This document shows, piece by piece, positions 41,863 through 51,383 of a stretch of DNA of 64,000 nt. The DNA is from CAZPAH01 sp964584495 (GTDB taxonomy: Bacteria > Krumholzibacteriota > Krumholzibacteriia > Krumholzibacteriales > Krumholzibacteriaceae). Position 1 is the stretch's first letter, and every line of letters begins with the position of its first letter. The stretch covers positions 16,723-80,722 of the forward strand of contig CAZPAH010000003.1 of the NCBI GenBank assembly GCA_964584495.1. The letters are read 5' to 3'. The translations under genes were made by a program, and so were the position numbers. The notes beneath the pieces are model-generated. The model was not told the DNA's origin, did no database searches, and saw only the letters and a program-made list of their open reading frames with translations.

Positions 41863-41920
41863 GCCTGCTCCCCGGGCCGACTCTCACGGCGGGGGAGGCG
41901 GAACGTCGTTCCACGCGAGG
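41863..41920 (+). repeat. 58-nt structured element, copy 2
   Basis: This copy differs from copy 1 at five positions. One difference, at element position 42, turns a U-G pair of the second hairpin into C-G (GGAAC-GTC-GTTCC), so the pairing is kept. It lies 20 nt after the ArsG-like stop and is followed by a related TTTTCCCG/CGGGAAAA hairpin. Confidence 0.75.
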
Positions 41921-41940
41921 TTAGGGGGACGGCTGAAAAA

Positions 41941-41960
41941 TTTTCCCGGTCACGGGAAAA
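41941..41960. terminator. Perfect 8-bp hairpin after the ars-type operon
   Basis: TTTTCCCG-GTCA-CGGGAAAA is flanked by A-runs on the plus strand. As a plus-strand terminator it lacks a T-run, while on the minus strand it would be followed by TTTTT. It probably marks the end of the ars-type transcript, possibly bidirectionally. Confidence 0.45.
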
Positions 41961-42199
41961 AGGGTACCTAAAAAAGGTGGCCGCCGGGAACCTTCCCCCG
42001 CCGCATGCGCCCTCCCCTATCATCCCAAAAGACTATTGATTTTCAGCTTATAGGCCCGGTCTCCGGGCCTTATCCGCATGGTTCCCCCGTGGCATATGAC
42101 TTGCCGTCCGCACTGTTGAAAGTACCGCGTCGACTCCGGATTGTTGTGCGCGTCGGGCGGCCGGGCCGGAAGATTCATATTTTCGAAGAGGTGGATATC

Positions 42200-45100
42200 G
42201 TGTTTCAGGCAAATCGATACAAACATTACGTGCTACTTTTCCTGGCGGCATTAATAGGCACGGCCCTGCTCGCGCCGGCCGGAGCCTTCTCCCAGGTCGC
42301 CTGCCCCTACAGGCAGGTGCAGGTTCTTCTTCCGGGCGAGAGCGCAGCCCCCGGAACCGATTCGGGAAAGACGGGTACACCATTGACTCAGGTGGCCGGG
42401 ATACCGTTCGAGATAAAGGTCCGTGTCTGCGACGGGTCGTGGAACACGGTGACCTCGGTCGATCATGCATTCAGGATAACCTCGACCGACGAGACGGCCT
42501 CCCTGCCGCCGGCATCGCCGCTGATATTCGGAGAGCTTACTCTCGATGTGACGCTCAACGCGGCGGGGCTCTTCACCTTCACAGCGACCGACCTGAGCGA
42601 TCACGAGCACATCTCGGGAACATCCTCGCAGGTGACGGTGGTCTATGGTGTCGGCGAGCTGGACCGCTTCGAATTCTCATACATAGATGCGGATCAGAGG
42701 GCCGGGCAACCGGTGCAGGTCACAATTGAGGCGGTCGACGGGAACGGCAGCCTGGTAGGCACCTTCTCGGGCACAGCCGGCCTGACGCAGAGCACATCGT
42801 TCGGCGCCGGGAGGATCTTGCCGCAGGAAATCGGTTTCGAGGGCGGATCGTGGACGGGGTATGTGACCCTCTACAGGGCCGACGAGACCGAAGGTGAATG
42901 CTACGGCGGAAACGTGACGATCTCGGCGGCCCTCGAGGGCGGCGGACCGGCCGGGGAAAGCAACTGCTTCACCGTACACCCGGGCGATTTCGCGAGGCTG
43001 CAGGTAATCGTTCCCGGACAGGAACCGGCGCCCGGCACGATAGCCGGCATCACGGGTTCGCCCGCGGTCCAGTCGACCGGTATGAGCTTTGCCGCGCAGG
43101 TCTACGGAACCGACGAGTTCTGGAACCGTGTCGACGGCGCGGACGAAATCTCACTGACATCGAACGATCAGGCCGCAGCCATTTCAGGACCTGCCGCGAT
43201 GACGGATGGGCAGGCGTCGTTCGATATCGCCTTCGCCACTGCGGGTATCAAGACACTGACCGCACTGGATGTGACCGACGGCGGGATAGAGGGGATGACG
43301 AGCGAGCCGATACAGGTCATCTCGAGCGAACCGGTATTTGTAATCGAGCCCCTTCCATCGCCGCTGACGGCGGGGGAGCCGGTGACCGTTACGATAAGGG
43401 TCACAGACTCTAGGGGCAATCCCATAGAGAACTACAACGGCCACGCCCTTCTCGTGGCGGAAACGGGCCCGGCGACGATCACGCCCGAATCGATCAGATT
43501 TGACGGAGGGTCGTGGAGTGGGGATATGACATTCTTCTGCGCGGGCGGCGAGATCTCATTCTCGTGCGTCGACTTCGCGGCTCCCCCGAACTACGGCACC
43601 AGCATTCCGGTGACGGTTCTTCCAGGTGACTACGCCGGGCTACAGGTCCTGCTGCCGGGCGAGATCCCCCTCGGGGGAACCGTTTCGGGCAAAGAGGGCT
43701 CTCCGGCCGATCAAGAGGCGGGAAGACCGTTCCAGGTTACGGTAAGGGCGGTCGATAGCTGGTGGAACATGGTGCCCGAGGCCGATACGGGAATTTCGCT
43801 CGTATCGACAGACGCCTACGCTCTGATCCCCGCCGGGACGGTTCTCGGCGGCGGGCAGCTCACCGTTCCCGTGACCCTCTTCAGGGCGGGAAGGCACAGC
43901 TTCGAGGCGAAGGAAGAGGGCTCCGAGGACGGGGAGGGAAGCGTATCGGGCCTCTTAGACGTGGTTCCGGGACCGTACGCAAGGGTTATAATGCTGGCGC
44001 CCGGCGAGGAGCTTATTCCCGGCTCCGAAGAGGGAAAGGTGGGAACTCCGCTCGATCAGACGGTCGGCTACTCTTTCAGGCTGATAGTGCAGGCGACCGA
44101 CTGGTGGTGGAACCCGGTGACGGGGGTAAGCGACGGGATAAGGCTCACATCGACCGATCCGCTGGCCGAGATTCCCGAGATCGCATTCCTGGCCGACGGC
44201 CGCGCGGAGTTCGACGTGAGGCTCTCCACCGGCGGGTACCAGCTTCTTACAGCCGAGAATACCGACAATACATCGATCGGCAACACGGTGTCGCAGGTAA
44301 GGGCGATAAACAGCGGATTTCATATCGAAGCTGCGGTTCACCCGGAAAAGGTCATAGCGGGGGAGACGTTCTACGTGACGGTAAAGGTGACGAACAACGC
44401 CGGTGCCGTCATGCAGGAGGTCAACTCCTTCGCGAATATAGAGGTCCGGAACGCGGTGAAGGGGGAAGCGGGAGAAGGCACGCTGCTCAATACACGCTTC
44501 CAATTCCTTCAGGGCGAGCGGACGTTGAGCCAGACATACACGAAGGCCGAATCGATCGTGCTGCTCATATCGGACGAGGGAGGTAACGATCCCGGCCTGA
44601 CGAACGCGATCACGATAGAGCCGGGGCCGCCCTCGGCTATCGAGGCGGTGAGCGATCCGCCGTGGGTGGGCGGAAGGAAGACGGCCACGATCAGCGCGAG
44701 CGTCATAGACGGTTTCGGAAACGGCGTGCCGGGCCAGCCGGTCGTCTTCGAGCTCGAGAGCGGGCTTGGAACCATCACGCCGATCGAGGAGGTCACGGAC
44801 CGGCTAGGGGTGGCAAGGGCCCTCTTCCGGGCGGCCTACGACCCGGAGACAGGAACAGTGAGGGTCTATTCGAACTCGTTCACGACGATCCTCGAGATCG
44901 AGACGGCGCTTGTCGATCCCTCCCTTCCCGGAGGAACCGTGACAAATTACCCGAATCCGTTCCATCCGAACGAGAACGCCACGACAATCGCCTACAAGCT
45001 CTCCGACGACGCGATCGTCTCGATGAGGATATTCACGCTCGACGGCAGGCTCGTCCTGAGGAAGAAGTACGGCGCGGGGAGCGACGGCGGCTCGGCCGGC

Positions 45101-45238
45101 CTTAACGAGATCCTCTGGGACGGCCGCAACGGAAACGGCGAAGTCGTCGCCAGCGGCGGGTATATCGTCCTGATAGAGGCGGAGCGCTCCGGAGAAACCA
45201 TACATTCGATGCGCCGCAGGATCGGCGTTGTGAGATAA
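42200..45238 (+). CDS. Secreted Ig-like repeat protein with FlgD-like C-terminal domain
   Basis: The best start is GTG 42200 after AGAGGTGG, giving a signal peptide (FQANRYKHYVLLFLAALIGTALLAPAGAFSQ); a longer frame from 42005 has no such signal. The 1012-residue protein has four copies of a unit beginning (L/V)QV-x-(L/V)PGE with D-x-WWN and STD-type motifs, separated by Big/Ig-like units. At residues about 830-900 is an invasin-type Ig domain (GNGVPGQPVVFELESGLG). The end is a FlgD-like/T9SS type A-like domain: NYPNPFHPNENATTIAYKL and VVASGGYIVLIEAER. It is likely exported to the surface, perhaps by the following PorV-like module. Confidence 0.75.
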   Translation: MFQANRYKHYVLLFLAALIGTALLAPAGAFSQVACPYRQVQVLLPGESAAPGTDSGKTGTPLTQVAGIPFEIKVRVCDGSWNTVTSVDHAFRITSTDETASLPPASPLIFGELTLDVTLNAAGLFTFTATDLSDHEHISGTSSQVTVVYGVGELDRFEFSYIDADQRAGQPVQVTIEAVDGNGSLVGTFSGTAGLTQSTSFGAGRILPQEIGFEGGSWTGYVTLYRADETEGECYGGNVTISAALEGGGPAGESNCFTVHPGDFARLQVIVPGQEPAPGTIAGITGSPAVQSTGMSFAAQVYGTDEFWNRVDGADEISLTSNDQAAAISGPAAMTDGQASFDIAFATAGIKTLTALDVTDGGIEGMTSEPIQVISSEPVFVIEPLPSPLTAGEPVTVTIRVTDSRGNPIENYNGHALLVAETGPATITPESIRFDGGSWSGDMTFFCAGGEISFSCVDFAAPPNYGTSIPVTVLPGDYAGLQVLLPGEIPLGGTVSGKEGSPADQEAGRPFQVTVRAVDSWWNMVPEADTGISLVSTDAYALIPAGTVLGGGQLTVPVTLFRAGRHSFEAKEEGSEDGEGSVSGLLDVVPGPYARVIMLAPGEELIPGSEEGKVGTPLDQTVGYSFRLIVQATDWWWNPVTGVSDGIRLTSTDPLAEIPEIAFLADGRAEFDVRLSTGGYQLLTAENTDNTSIGNTVSQVRAINSGFHIEAAVHPEKVIAGETFYVTVKVTNNAGAVMQEVNSFANIEVRNAVKGEAGEGTLLNTRFQFLQGERTLSQTYTKAESIVLLISDEGGNDPGLTNAITIEPGPPSAIEAVSDPPWVGGRKTATISASVIDGFGNGVPGQPVVFELESGLGTITPIEEVTDRLGVARALFRAAYDPETGTVRVYSNSFTTILEIETALVDPSLPGGTVTNYPNPFHPNENATTIAYKLSDDAIVSMRIFTLDGRLVLRKKYGAGSDGGSAGLNEILWDGRNGNGEVVASGGYIVLIEAERSGETIHSMRRRIGVVR

Positions 45239-45320
45239 ACGCCTGCGGCCGGAAAGGACCGCGGGAAAAACTGCGGGAAGGACCGGCGCGGCGGGAATCG
45301 ATAGAACGGAGGATTCGATA

Positions 45321-46604
45321 ATGGATCGTGCGAAGATGAAAAATTCAACGGGGATCATGAAGGTTCTCGCCGCATGCGCGGCGATCGTCATGCTCGCCGG
45401 AGGCGGCGCCCTGGGATCCGACGAGAACGGCGGAGCGGCGGGAGGATGGCTCTCCGCCTACAGGAGCGCAAGGAGCCTAGGTTTCGGCGGGGCGTTCGTC
45501 GCGGTGGCCGACGATCCGATGGGGATGGTCTGGAACCCGGCCGGGATGACGCAGCTCTTTCAGAGCGAAGTATCGCTCGAGACGTCGCGGCTGTTCGAGG
45601 GGACCTCTGTGAACTGCTTCAGCTTCGCGGTTCCCGGGAGCCGCTACCCGACACTCGGATTCACCGTGCTGTCGCTGAGGTCGGGGGACTTCGAGCGGAC
45701 GAACGAGTTCAACGAGACGATGGGAACGTTTCACGAGGGGGACCAGGCGTTTCTTCTGTCGGCCTCACACGACCTCTTTCCCTTCCTCGCGGTCGGCGCC
45801 AACCTCAAGATCGTCCGGCAGTCGATCGAGGATTTCAACGACACGGGGGCCGGCCTCGATCTGGGCATGCTTGTGAGCGTAACGGACGACCTCAGGATCG
45901 GGGCATCGTTCGCGAACTTCGGCGGGCCGCACATAAAGCTCCGCGAGAGCAGCGAGGATTACCCGGTGCAGTTCAGGGGCGGGTTCGCCCTCCGCGTCCT
46001 CTCGGGGCGGGCGACGGTTACGGCCCAGATAGACCATCTGGCCGGCGGCGAGACGATCCTTCAGGGAGGAACGGAATACTGGATCCATCCGACGATGGCC
46101 CTTCGCGTCGGGTTCAGCGCCTACTCTCCGGCGGGCGGCTTCAGCTGGAGCCTCCCCCGCGACCTGAGGCTCGATTACGGAATGTCCAGCCACGAGCTCG
46201 GACTGACCCACCGGTTCAGCATCTCGTACAGCTTCGGCGGATTCTTCGCCAGATCGAAGGCGGAGCCGGCGGTCTTCTCGCCGTTCGGGATAAACCCTGT
46301 GACGAAATTCAACCTCAGCACGAGGACGAGAAAAGATGTCGAATCGTGGAAGCTGGAGATCACGGACAAGTTCTCGAGGAGCATCCGCTCCTTCGGAGGC
46401 AGGGGAACGCCTCCGTCGCACCTGATGTGGGACGGCAAGTCGGCGGCGGGGGTCGCCCAGCCGGACGGCATATATACATTCACGCTGTACGTCGAGGATG
46501 TCGACGGACGGAAGATAAAGGGACGGCGCGGCACTGTCGAGATCGATACGAGTATCCCCGAGATCTCGGTGCCGGTAGTCATTGACAAGATTTCAAAGGA
46601 ATAG
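45321..46604 (+). CDS. PorV/UPF0164-like barrel fused to a FlgD-like domain
   Basis: A signal peptide is followed by the PorV/PorQ-type barrel motif ARSLGFGGAFVAVADDPMGMVWNPAGM and about 280 residues of strands. The final about 110 residues have the FlgD-like tool-kit sequence SHLMWDGKSAAGVAQPDGIYTFTLYVEDVDG. PorV is the outer-membrane shuttle of type IX secretion; here the C-terminus is an Ig-like FlgD fold fused in the same chain. The AGGATTCGATA leader and the ATG at 45321 agree with a Sec-exported product. It probably starts an operon with the TPR and TonB genes. 427 residues. Confidence 0.75.
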   Translation: MDRAKMKNSTGIMKVLAACAAIVMLAGGGALGSDENGGAAGGWLSAYRSARSLGFGGAFVAVADDPMGMVWNPAGMTQLFQSEVSLETSRLFEGTSVNCFSFAVPGSRYPTLGFTVLSLRSGDFERTNEFNETMGTFHEGDQAFLLSASHDLFPFLAVGANLKIVRQSIEDFNDTGAGLDLGMLVSVTDDLRIGASFANFGGPHIKLRESSEDYPVQFRGGFALRVLSGRATVTAQIDHLAGGETILQGGTEYWIHPTMALRVGFSAYSPAGGFSWSLPRDLRLDYGMSSHELGLTHRFSISYSFGGFFARSKAEPAVFSPFGINPVTKFNLSTRTRKDVESWKLEITDKFSRSIRSFGGRGTPPSHLMWDGKSAAGVAQPDGIYTFTLYVEDVDGRKIKGRRGTVEIDTSIPEISVPVVIDKISKE

Positions 46605-46608
46605 AGAT

Positions 46609-49600
46609 ATGTTTCAGCAGAAGATCGACAGGCTGACCGTTATAACCGCCATCACGATCGCATGCCTCGTCCTGATGGTGGCGAACGCGTTCTCAAGTGT
46701 TCCGCCGCCGGGGCCGGGCGGGGATATCGTCTGCTATGCGGCCGTCGCTTCCCCGGGGACCGGGGGCGGCTCCTCTCCGGCGCGCCGGGCGCTCGATGCG
46801 GTCTCGACGCGAAGCGCGGAAGATGAACTTTCCCTCCGGTGGATCGAGTTCGAGAACGCACTGCCCCTTCCTTTCAGCGCGAGGAGGATCGCGATCGAAC
46901 GGCTCGCCGAGCGGACGGGCGGAGACGATACGGGGAAGCTGCCCAAGGACCTACGCGGGCCTGCACTGTTTCTGGCGGGAGAGATACGCTATCTCCTGGG
47001 CGATTACGCCTCGGCCTCTTCGCTTTTGAGCCGATCCGCCGGCAGGATGAAGGACGGACCTATCGAGGACGACGCGGAGTTCGCCGCGATCTCCGCGATC
47101 GAGGCGGCCGGGCGTGACGGCGAGGCTGCCGATGCGTGGAGGAAATGGCTCAAAAAATATCCCGCGAGCCCCCTTGCGCCCAGGGCCAGGTTATCCCTCG
47201 CCTGGAACCGTATAAGGGGAGGATCCTTCGACGAGGCCGCCGGCGAGGCAGCCTCGATCGAAAGCTGCTTCCCGTGGATGAGAAGCGATTTCCGCTTCAT
47301 CCTCACCGTGGCCGCGGTCGATTACTTCGGGGGAAGATACGCGGACGCATCCCGACGCCTGGAAGGAGCGGGAGACGGCGCTCCGGCCCAGTTCCTCAGG
47401 GCCCTATGCCTTTCGGCGCGGGGTAAGGATTTCGAGGCGGCGGTGCTCTTCCAGAAGCTGGTCGACGACCATCCCGAATCGCTGCTGCGCGGATATGCCC
47501 TTCTAGCCAAGGGCAATATCTTCTCTGACGGAGGCGATTACGGGAAGGCGGCCGCGGAGTTCGCGCTGATATCGAAGCGCTCCGGCCGAAGCGATATTCG
47601 CGGCGAGGCCGAGCTTCTCGAGGCCGCCTGCGTATTCCTCTCGGGCGACGAGGTAACGGGGACCGGGCTCGCAGAGGATGTCGCCGCCCGGTACGCCGGA
47701 TCCAAGCTGGCCGCGAGGAGCCGTTTCATGCTCGGTGAGATGAGATGGAGGCAGGGCCGCTACGAGGATGCCGTCGTGCAGTATAACAAGGTTCTGTCGG
47801 ATTATTTCGAGGACGACCTGGCCGGAAGGGCTCTCTACCGCACGGCGAGATGCTTCGACGCGCTGGGAAGGTTCGCCGAGGCGAACAGCACCTACCAGGC
47901 CGTCGCAAAAGGATACCCGTATTTGCCCGAAGCCCCCGCCGCGATCTATCTCGCCGGGGTCGGGCTTATGGAGCAGGGAAAATTCGCCGCCGCCGCACCC
48001 TGGTTCCAGCTCGTCCTGGACCGCTATTCGGGCGAGGGCGGCGGTGAGACATATACGTTCGAGTCACCGGAGCACCAGGACCTCGTCGAGAAGTCGCTGT
48101 GCCTCCTGGAACACTCATACCACCAGGCAGGAGACATGGGCAGGCTCTCGGGAGCACCCCATCTGGTGCTCCAGAAAATGCCGCCGAGCGGTTCCGTCTG
48201 GAGGGCGTACGCCCTCCTTCTCGATGCGGACGCCCTGGCGGCGACGGGGCGTCTCATAGAATCCCAGGAGACGCTGGCGAAGCTGTTCGCCGAGTTTCCC
48301 GACCACCCGGTCGGCGTGAAGGCGAACAGGCTTCTCGCATGGACATACGCCCGCCAGGGCAGGCAGGACCTTGCGATCGAGACGGAGGAGCGGATGCTGG
48401 CCCGTTACGAGGCGCAGGAGGACCTGGAGAATATGAGCGAGGCCCTGCTGACTCAGGCGCACGCGCTGTTCAACAGGAAGATGTACGAGGAGGCGGCGCT
48501 GAAATACGGCGAATTCCTGCGCGGTTTCCCCGGCCACGGCAAGGGGCTAACGGCGCTATACCAGGCGGGGCTCTGCTACCAGCGGCTCGGCAGGGAGGGT
48601 GACGCGGTCGACAGGTGGGAAGAGGTCACGGCGGCCGCTCCGGCCGGCCCCGTATCGGCCAAGGCGTGGCTTCGGGCCGGTGATCTCTATTTCAACACGG
48701 GGCACTACGATGACGCGAGGCGCTGCTACACGGGATTTCTCGACAATTTCGACGACGAGGGAAGCACCGCCGAAGGGCTCGTCCGGCTTGCCCGGTGCGA
48801 CTATAACGAGGAGCTCGACGCCGAGGCGCTCGACCGATTCAAGGAGGTCGCACGACGGTTTCCCGGAACGAGGGCGGGGCGCGAGGCCGAGACGGCTATA
48901 GCGCAGATCCTCTTCCGCATGGGGAGCTCCGATCCCGAGGGCGGGTACCTCACCGAGCTCGCCGAGAGCTACCCCGACGATCCCCTCGCCCCCGACGCGA
49001 GGTTCGCGATCGCGATGAAAATCTACGAGGAGGGCCGCTTCGAGGAGGCCGCCTCCGAATTCAAGAAGGTCTACACCGGCTACCCCGCCTCATCGTCGGC
49101 CGACAGGGCATTCTTCCTTATGGCCGATTCGTATTCGAGGGCCGGGATGAAGGATAGCGAGCGCGGGGCCTGGGAAGATTTCCTCGAGTATTTCCCCGCG
49201 AGCGAGCTGTATCCCGGCGCCCTTTTCAGGATAGCCTCGATACGTTTCGATGACGGCGAGTATATCCGCGCGGCGTCCGATTTCGCCGCGGTGCTCGAGA
49301 GGGAAACGGACGAAGAGACCAGGTCGGCTTCGATATTCAACCTGGCGATGAGCTACAGGATACTGGGGCGAAACGGCGAGGCCGGAGAGGTGCTGGAGGG
49401 CTGCAGAAGGGGCGGCGCGGCGGGCGGCAGGGAGGCCGAAATAGCCGGGCTGCTGGGGGAGATACGGGCGGAGGAGGGGAATCATGCCGCCGCGGCAAGG
49501 GAGTTCGAGACCGCGATCGCGGCCGATTCGAAGGGAGCTAAAACAGCCGAGCTGAACTACAGGCTGGGAGAATGCAGGGAGAAGCTGGGAGATATCGAGG

Positions 49601-49818
49601 GGGCCATCGCCGCCTACGGCGCGTCGATGAAGGCGGCCGACCTGAGCGATCCGTTCAGGCTGTCCGCCGTCGCCCGAAAGGCGGCCCTCCACGAGCAGAA
49701 GGGAAATCTCAGGGGCGCGCTGACCGCATACAGGGATCTTATAGAGAATGCGGATGACCCGGAGCTCGCGCTGGCGGCGCGGGAAAGGGCGGCTCAGCTG
49801 GAAGAGGTCCTCAAGTAG
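46609..49818 (+). CDS. Large TPR-repeat envelope protein
   Basis: From ATG 46609, preceded by AAAGGAATAG, the 1069-residue product has an N-terminal signal/anchor (LTVITAITIACLVLMVANAFS). More than fifteen helical repeats of the BamD/YbgF/Tol-Pal TPR type follow, such as LAARSRFMLGEMRWRQGRYEDAVVQYNKVLSDY and AELNYRLGECREKLGDIEGAIAAYGASMK. It lies 4 nt after the PorV-like gene and 52 nt before the TolQ/ExbB gene. It probably spans the periplasm as a scaffold linking outer-membrane proteins to the TonB motor; this role is inferred from context. Confidence 0.75.
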   Translation: MFQQKIDRLTVITAITIACLVLMVANAFSSVPPPGPGGDIVCYAAVASPGTGGGSSPARRALDAVSTRSAEDELSLRWIEFENALPLPFSARRIAIERLAERTGGDDTGKLPKDLRGPALFLAGEIRYLLGDYASASSLLSRSAGRMKDGPIEDDAEFAAISAIEAAGRDGEAADAWRKWLKKYPASPLAPRARLSLAWNRIRGGSFDEAAGEAASIESCFPWMRSDFRFILTVAAVDYFGGRYADASRRLEGAGDGAPAQFLRALCLSARGKDFEAAVLFQKLVDDHPESLLRGYALLAKGNIFSDGGDYGKAAAEFALISKRSGRSDIRGEAELLEAACVFLSGDEVTGTGLAEDVAARYAGSKLAARSRFMLGEMRWRQGRYEDAVVQYNKVLSDYFEDDLAGRALYRTARCFDALGRFAEANSTYQAVAKGYPYLPEAPAAIYLAGVGLMEQGKFAAAAPWFQLVLDRYSGEGGGETYTFESPEHQDLVEKSLCLLEHSYHQAGDMGRLSGAPHLVLQKMPPSGSVWRAYALLLDADALAATGRLIESQETLAKLFAEFPDHPVGVKANRLLAWTYARQGRQDLAIETEERMLARYEAQEDLENMSEALLTQAHALFNRKMYEEAALKYGEFLRGFPGHGKGLTALYQAGLCYQRLGREGDAVDRWEEVTAAAPAGPVSAKAWLRAGDLYFNTGHYDDARRCYTGFLDNFDDEGSTAEGLVRLARCDYNEELDAEALDRFKEVARRFPGTRAGREAETAIAQILFRMGSSDPEGGYLTELAESYPDDPLAPDARFAIAMKIYEEGRFEEAASEFKKVYTGYPASSSADRAFFLMADSYSRAGMKDSERGAWEDFLEYFPASELYPGALFRIASIRFDDGEYIRAASDFAAVLERETDEETRSASIFNLAMSYRILGRNGEAGEVLEGCRRGGAAGGREAEIAGLLGEIRAEEGNHAAAAREFETAIAADSKGAKTAELNYRLGECREKLGDIEGAIAAYGASMKAADLSDPFRLSAVARKAALHEQKGNLRGALTAYRDLIENADDPELALAARERAAQLEEVLK

Positions 49819-49870
49819 GGATCCGACCGGGAAGCGCCCGAACGGGAATATCACGGAAAAGGAGAAGTGG

Positions 49871-50500
49871 ATGTTTACGGAATTCAACTGGCAGGAAACG
49901 GTGATCGACAGTCCGATCTTCCTCGTCCTGATGGCCTGCAGCATAATCACGCTGGCCGTCGTCATCGAGAGGGCATACTACTACTTCAAGCGCGGGGGAG
50001 ACTCCGATTCGGCCCTCGCCTTCTCGTTGAAGAAGATCCGCAGCGGCGATCTCAAAGGGGCCTTCAGCAGGTGCGAGTCGATGAGCCACCCGATGGGACC
50101 GGTCGCCGTGCAGGTATTCGAGGCAAGCGAGCCGGACGGAGACCCCGTCGAGGAGAGGATGCAGATAAGCCTCAGCGAGCAGAAGATGCTTCTCGAGAAG
50201 AACCTCGGCGTCCTGGGCACGATGGCGGCGATAGCCCCGCTTATCGGGCTGCTGGGAACGATCTGGGGGATAATGAGGGCGTTCCAGGATATGGCGAGCA
50301 CCGGCTCCGCCGCCCCCTCGGTCGTTGCGGCGGGGGTGGCCGAGGCGCTGCTGACCACGGCGGCCGGCATCGTGATCGCCGTGCCCGCGATACTGTTCTA
50401 CAACCATTTCACAAGACGCATGAACACGATGCTGACGATGGCCGAGAATTGCGCGCGCAGCCTCAGGGTGGCCCTCGTCGAGACGGCCACGGTGAATTGA
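49871..50500 (+). CDS. exbB: TolQ/ExbB-family motor protein
   Basis: This 209-residue MotA/TolQ/ExbB protein has three membrane helices: IFLVLMACSIITLAVVIERAYY, LGVLGTMAAIAPLIGLLGTIWGIMRAF and SVVAAGVAEALLTTAAGIVIAVPAILFYNHF. The last two are the conserved ExbB/TolQ pore helices. It forms a proton-driven motor with ExbD-type partners, two of which follow at once. The start at 49871 is preceded by AAAAGGAGAAG; a longer frame from 49748 overlaps the TPR gene and was not used. Confidence 0.9.
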   Translation: MFTEFNWQETVIDSPIFLVLMACSIITLAVVIERAYYYFKRGGDSDSALAFSLKKIRSGDLKGAFSRCESMSHPMGPVAVQVFEASEPDGDPVEERMQISLSEQKMLLEKNLGVLGTMAAIAPLIGLLGTIWGIMRAFQDMASTGSAAPSVVAAGVAEALLTTAAGIVIAVPAILFYNHFTRRMNTMLTMAENCARSLRVALVETATVN

Positions 50501-50533
50501 ACGGCCGGGTAATTTCGAAGCGAGGAGTCCGAT

Positions 50534-50944
50534 TTGTTCCTTGAGAAGAATAAGAAATCAGGCGATGTGCTGCACGATGCCAACATGACGCCGCTCATTG
50601 ACGTGTCGCTGGTCCTGGTCGTCATGCTGCTCCTTCTTACGCCGCTCGCCTTCGAGTCGAGCATAGCTCTCAGGAAGAGCGCCGGCGCGAGGGATCTTCC
50701 CGCCGCAAAGGAGAGAGCGCAGGCGATCGAGCTGAATATAGTATCCGAGGACAGCGTGAAGGTCGGCGCCGTGACGGTCGGCCGCAAAGCCCTCGGAACA
50801 TTCCTTCCCTCGATGATGGAGGAAGAGGGGTGCAGGCAGGTGTCGATTAATTGCAACGGCGATGTCTCGCACGGAGCCTTCGTGAACGTTGTAGATCAGG
50901 CGAAGCTGAGCGGGGCCGCAGGCATCGCCGTGGTTGGGAGGTAA
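50534..50944 (+). CDS. exbD: ExbD/TolR-family protein (first)
   Basis: The TTG start at 50534 is preceded by GAGGAG. The 136-residue protein has the single ExbD helix with the conserved acidic residue (NMTPLIDVSLVLVVMLLLLTPLAF) and a periplasmic domain with VSINCNGDVSHGAFVNVVDQAK. It pairs with the ExbB-like motor. A second ExbD-like gene overlaps its end region, so the motor may be built from two different ExbD chains. Confidence 0.88.
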   Translation: MFLEKNKKSGDVLHDANMTPLIDVSLVLVVMLLLLTPLAFESSIALRKSAGARDLPAAKERAQAIELNIVSEDSVKVGAVTVGRKALGTFLPSMMEEEGCRQVSINCNGDVSHGAFVNVVDQAKLSGAAGIAVVGR

Positions 50945-50945
50945 G

Positions 50946-51383
50946 ATGAGGGAACCTCTGGTGAACGGACGGTCACAGATCACGGGGATAAACGTGACGC
51001 CGATAATAGATGTCGCCCTCGTGCTGGTGATAATTCTGCTAATAACCGCTCCGGTGCTTTCGATTTCGGATCTCGGCGTGAATCTTCCGAGCGCCAGCAC
51101 TCGCGGCGCCGAGGACGAGGACAGGCTCAGCGTCACCCTCGCCTCCACGGGGGAGCTTTCGATCGAGCAGACGATTGTGGACAGGGACGATCTCGTGGAA
51201 GCGATCCGCGAGAGGCTCGAGACGGGCGGTGCGAAGACGCTGGTCGTTATCAGGGCCGACGAGAAGGTGCCTTACCGGGATGTGAGGTCCCTGCTCGGGA
51301 TGGCCCGGGAAGCGGGGGCCCTGCGCCTCGCGATAGCCACTGTTCAGGCAGGGAAGGGAAGCGAATGGACGCATACGTTTTAA
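50946..51383 (+). CDS. exbD: ExbD/TolR-family protein (second)
   Basis: From ATG 50946, preceded by GGGAGGTAAG, the 145-residue protein repeats the ExbD layout with INVTPIIDVALVLVIILLITAPV and a periplasmic tail containing VVIRADEKVPYRDVRSLLGMAREAG. The gene starts 1 nt after the first exbD. Its stop overlaps the tonB start by 19 nt. ExbD pairs such as this occur in energised export systems of Bacteroidota-like bacteria. Confidence 0.88.
   Translation: MREPLVNGRSQITGINVTPIIDVALVLVIILLITAPVLSISDLGVNLPSASTRGAEDEDRLSVTLASTGELSIEQTIVDRDDLVEAIRERLETGGAKTLVVIRADEKVPYRDVRSLLGMAREAGALRLAIATVQAGKGSEWTHTF

Larger units (their letters stand above)
41844..42199. other. 356-nt gap with repeat copy 2 and a hairpin
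   Basis: Between the arsG-like stop and the Ig-repeat gene lies the second structured repeat, then an 8-bp hairpin at 41941-41960. About 230 nt of GC-rich sequence follows in which I recognise no gene. Confidence 0.6.
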
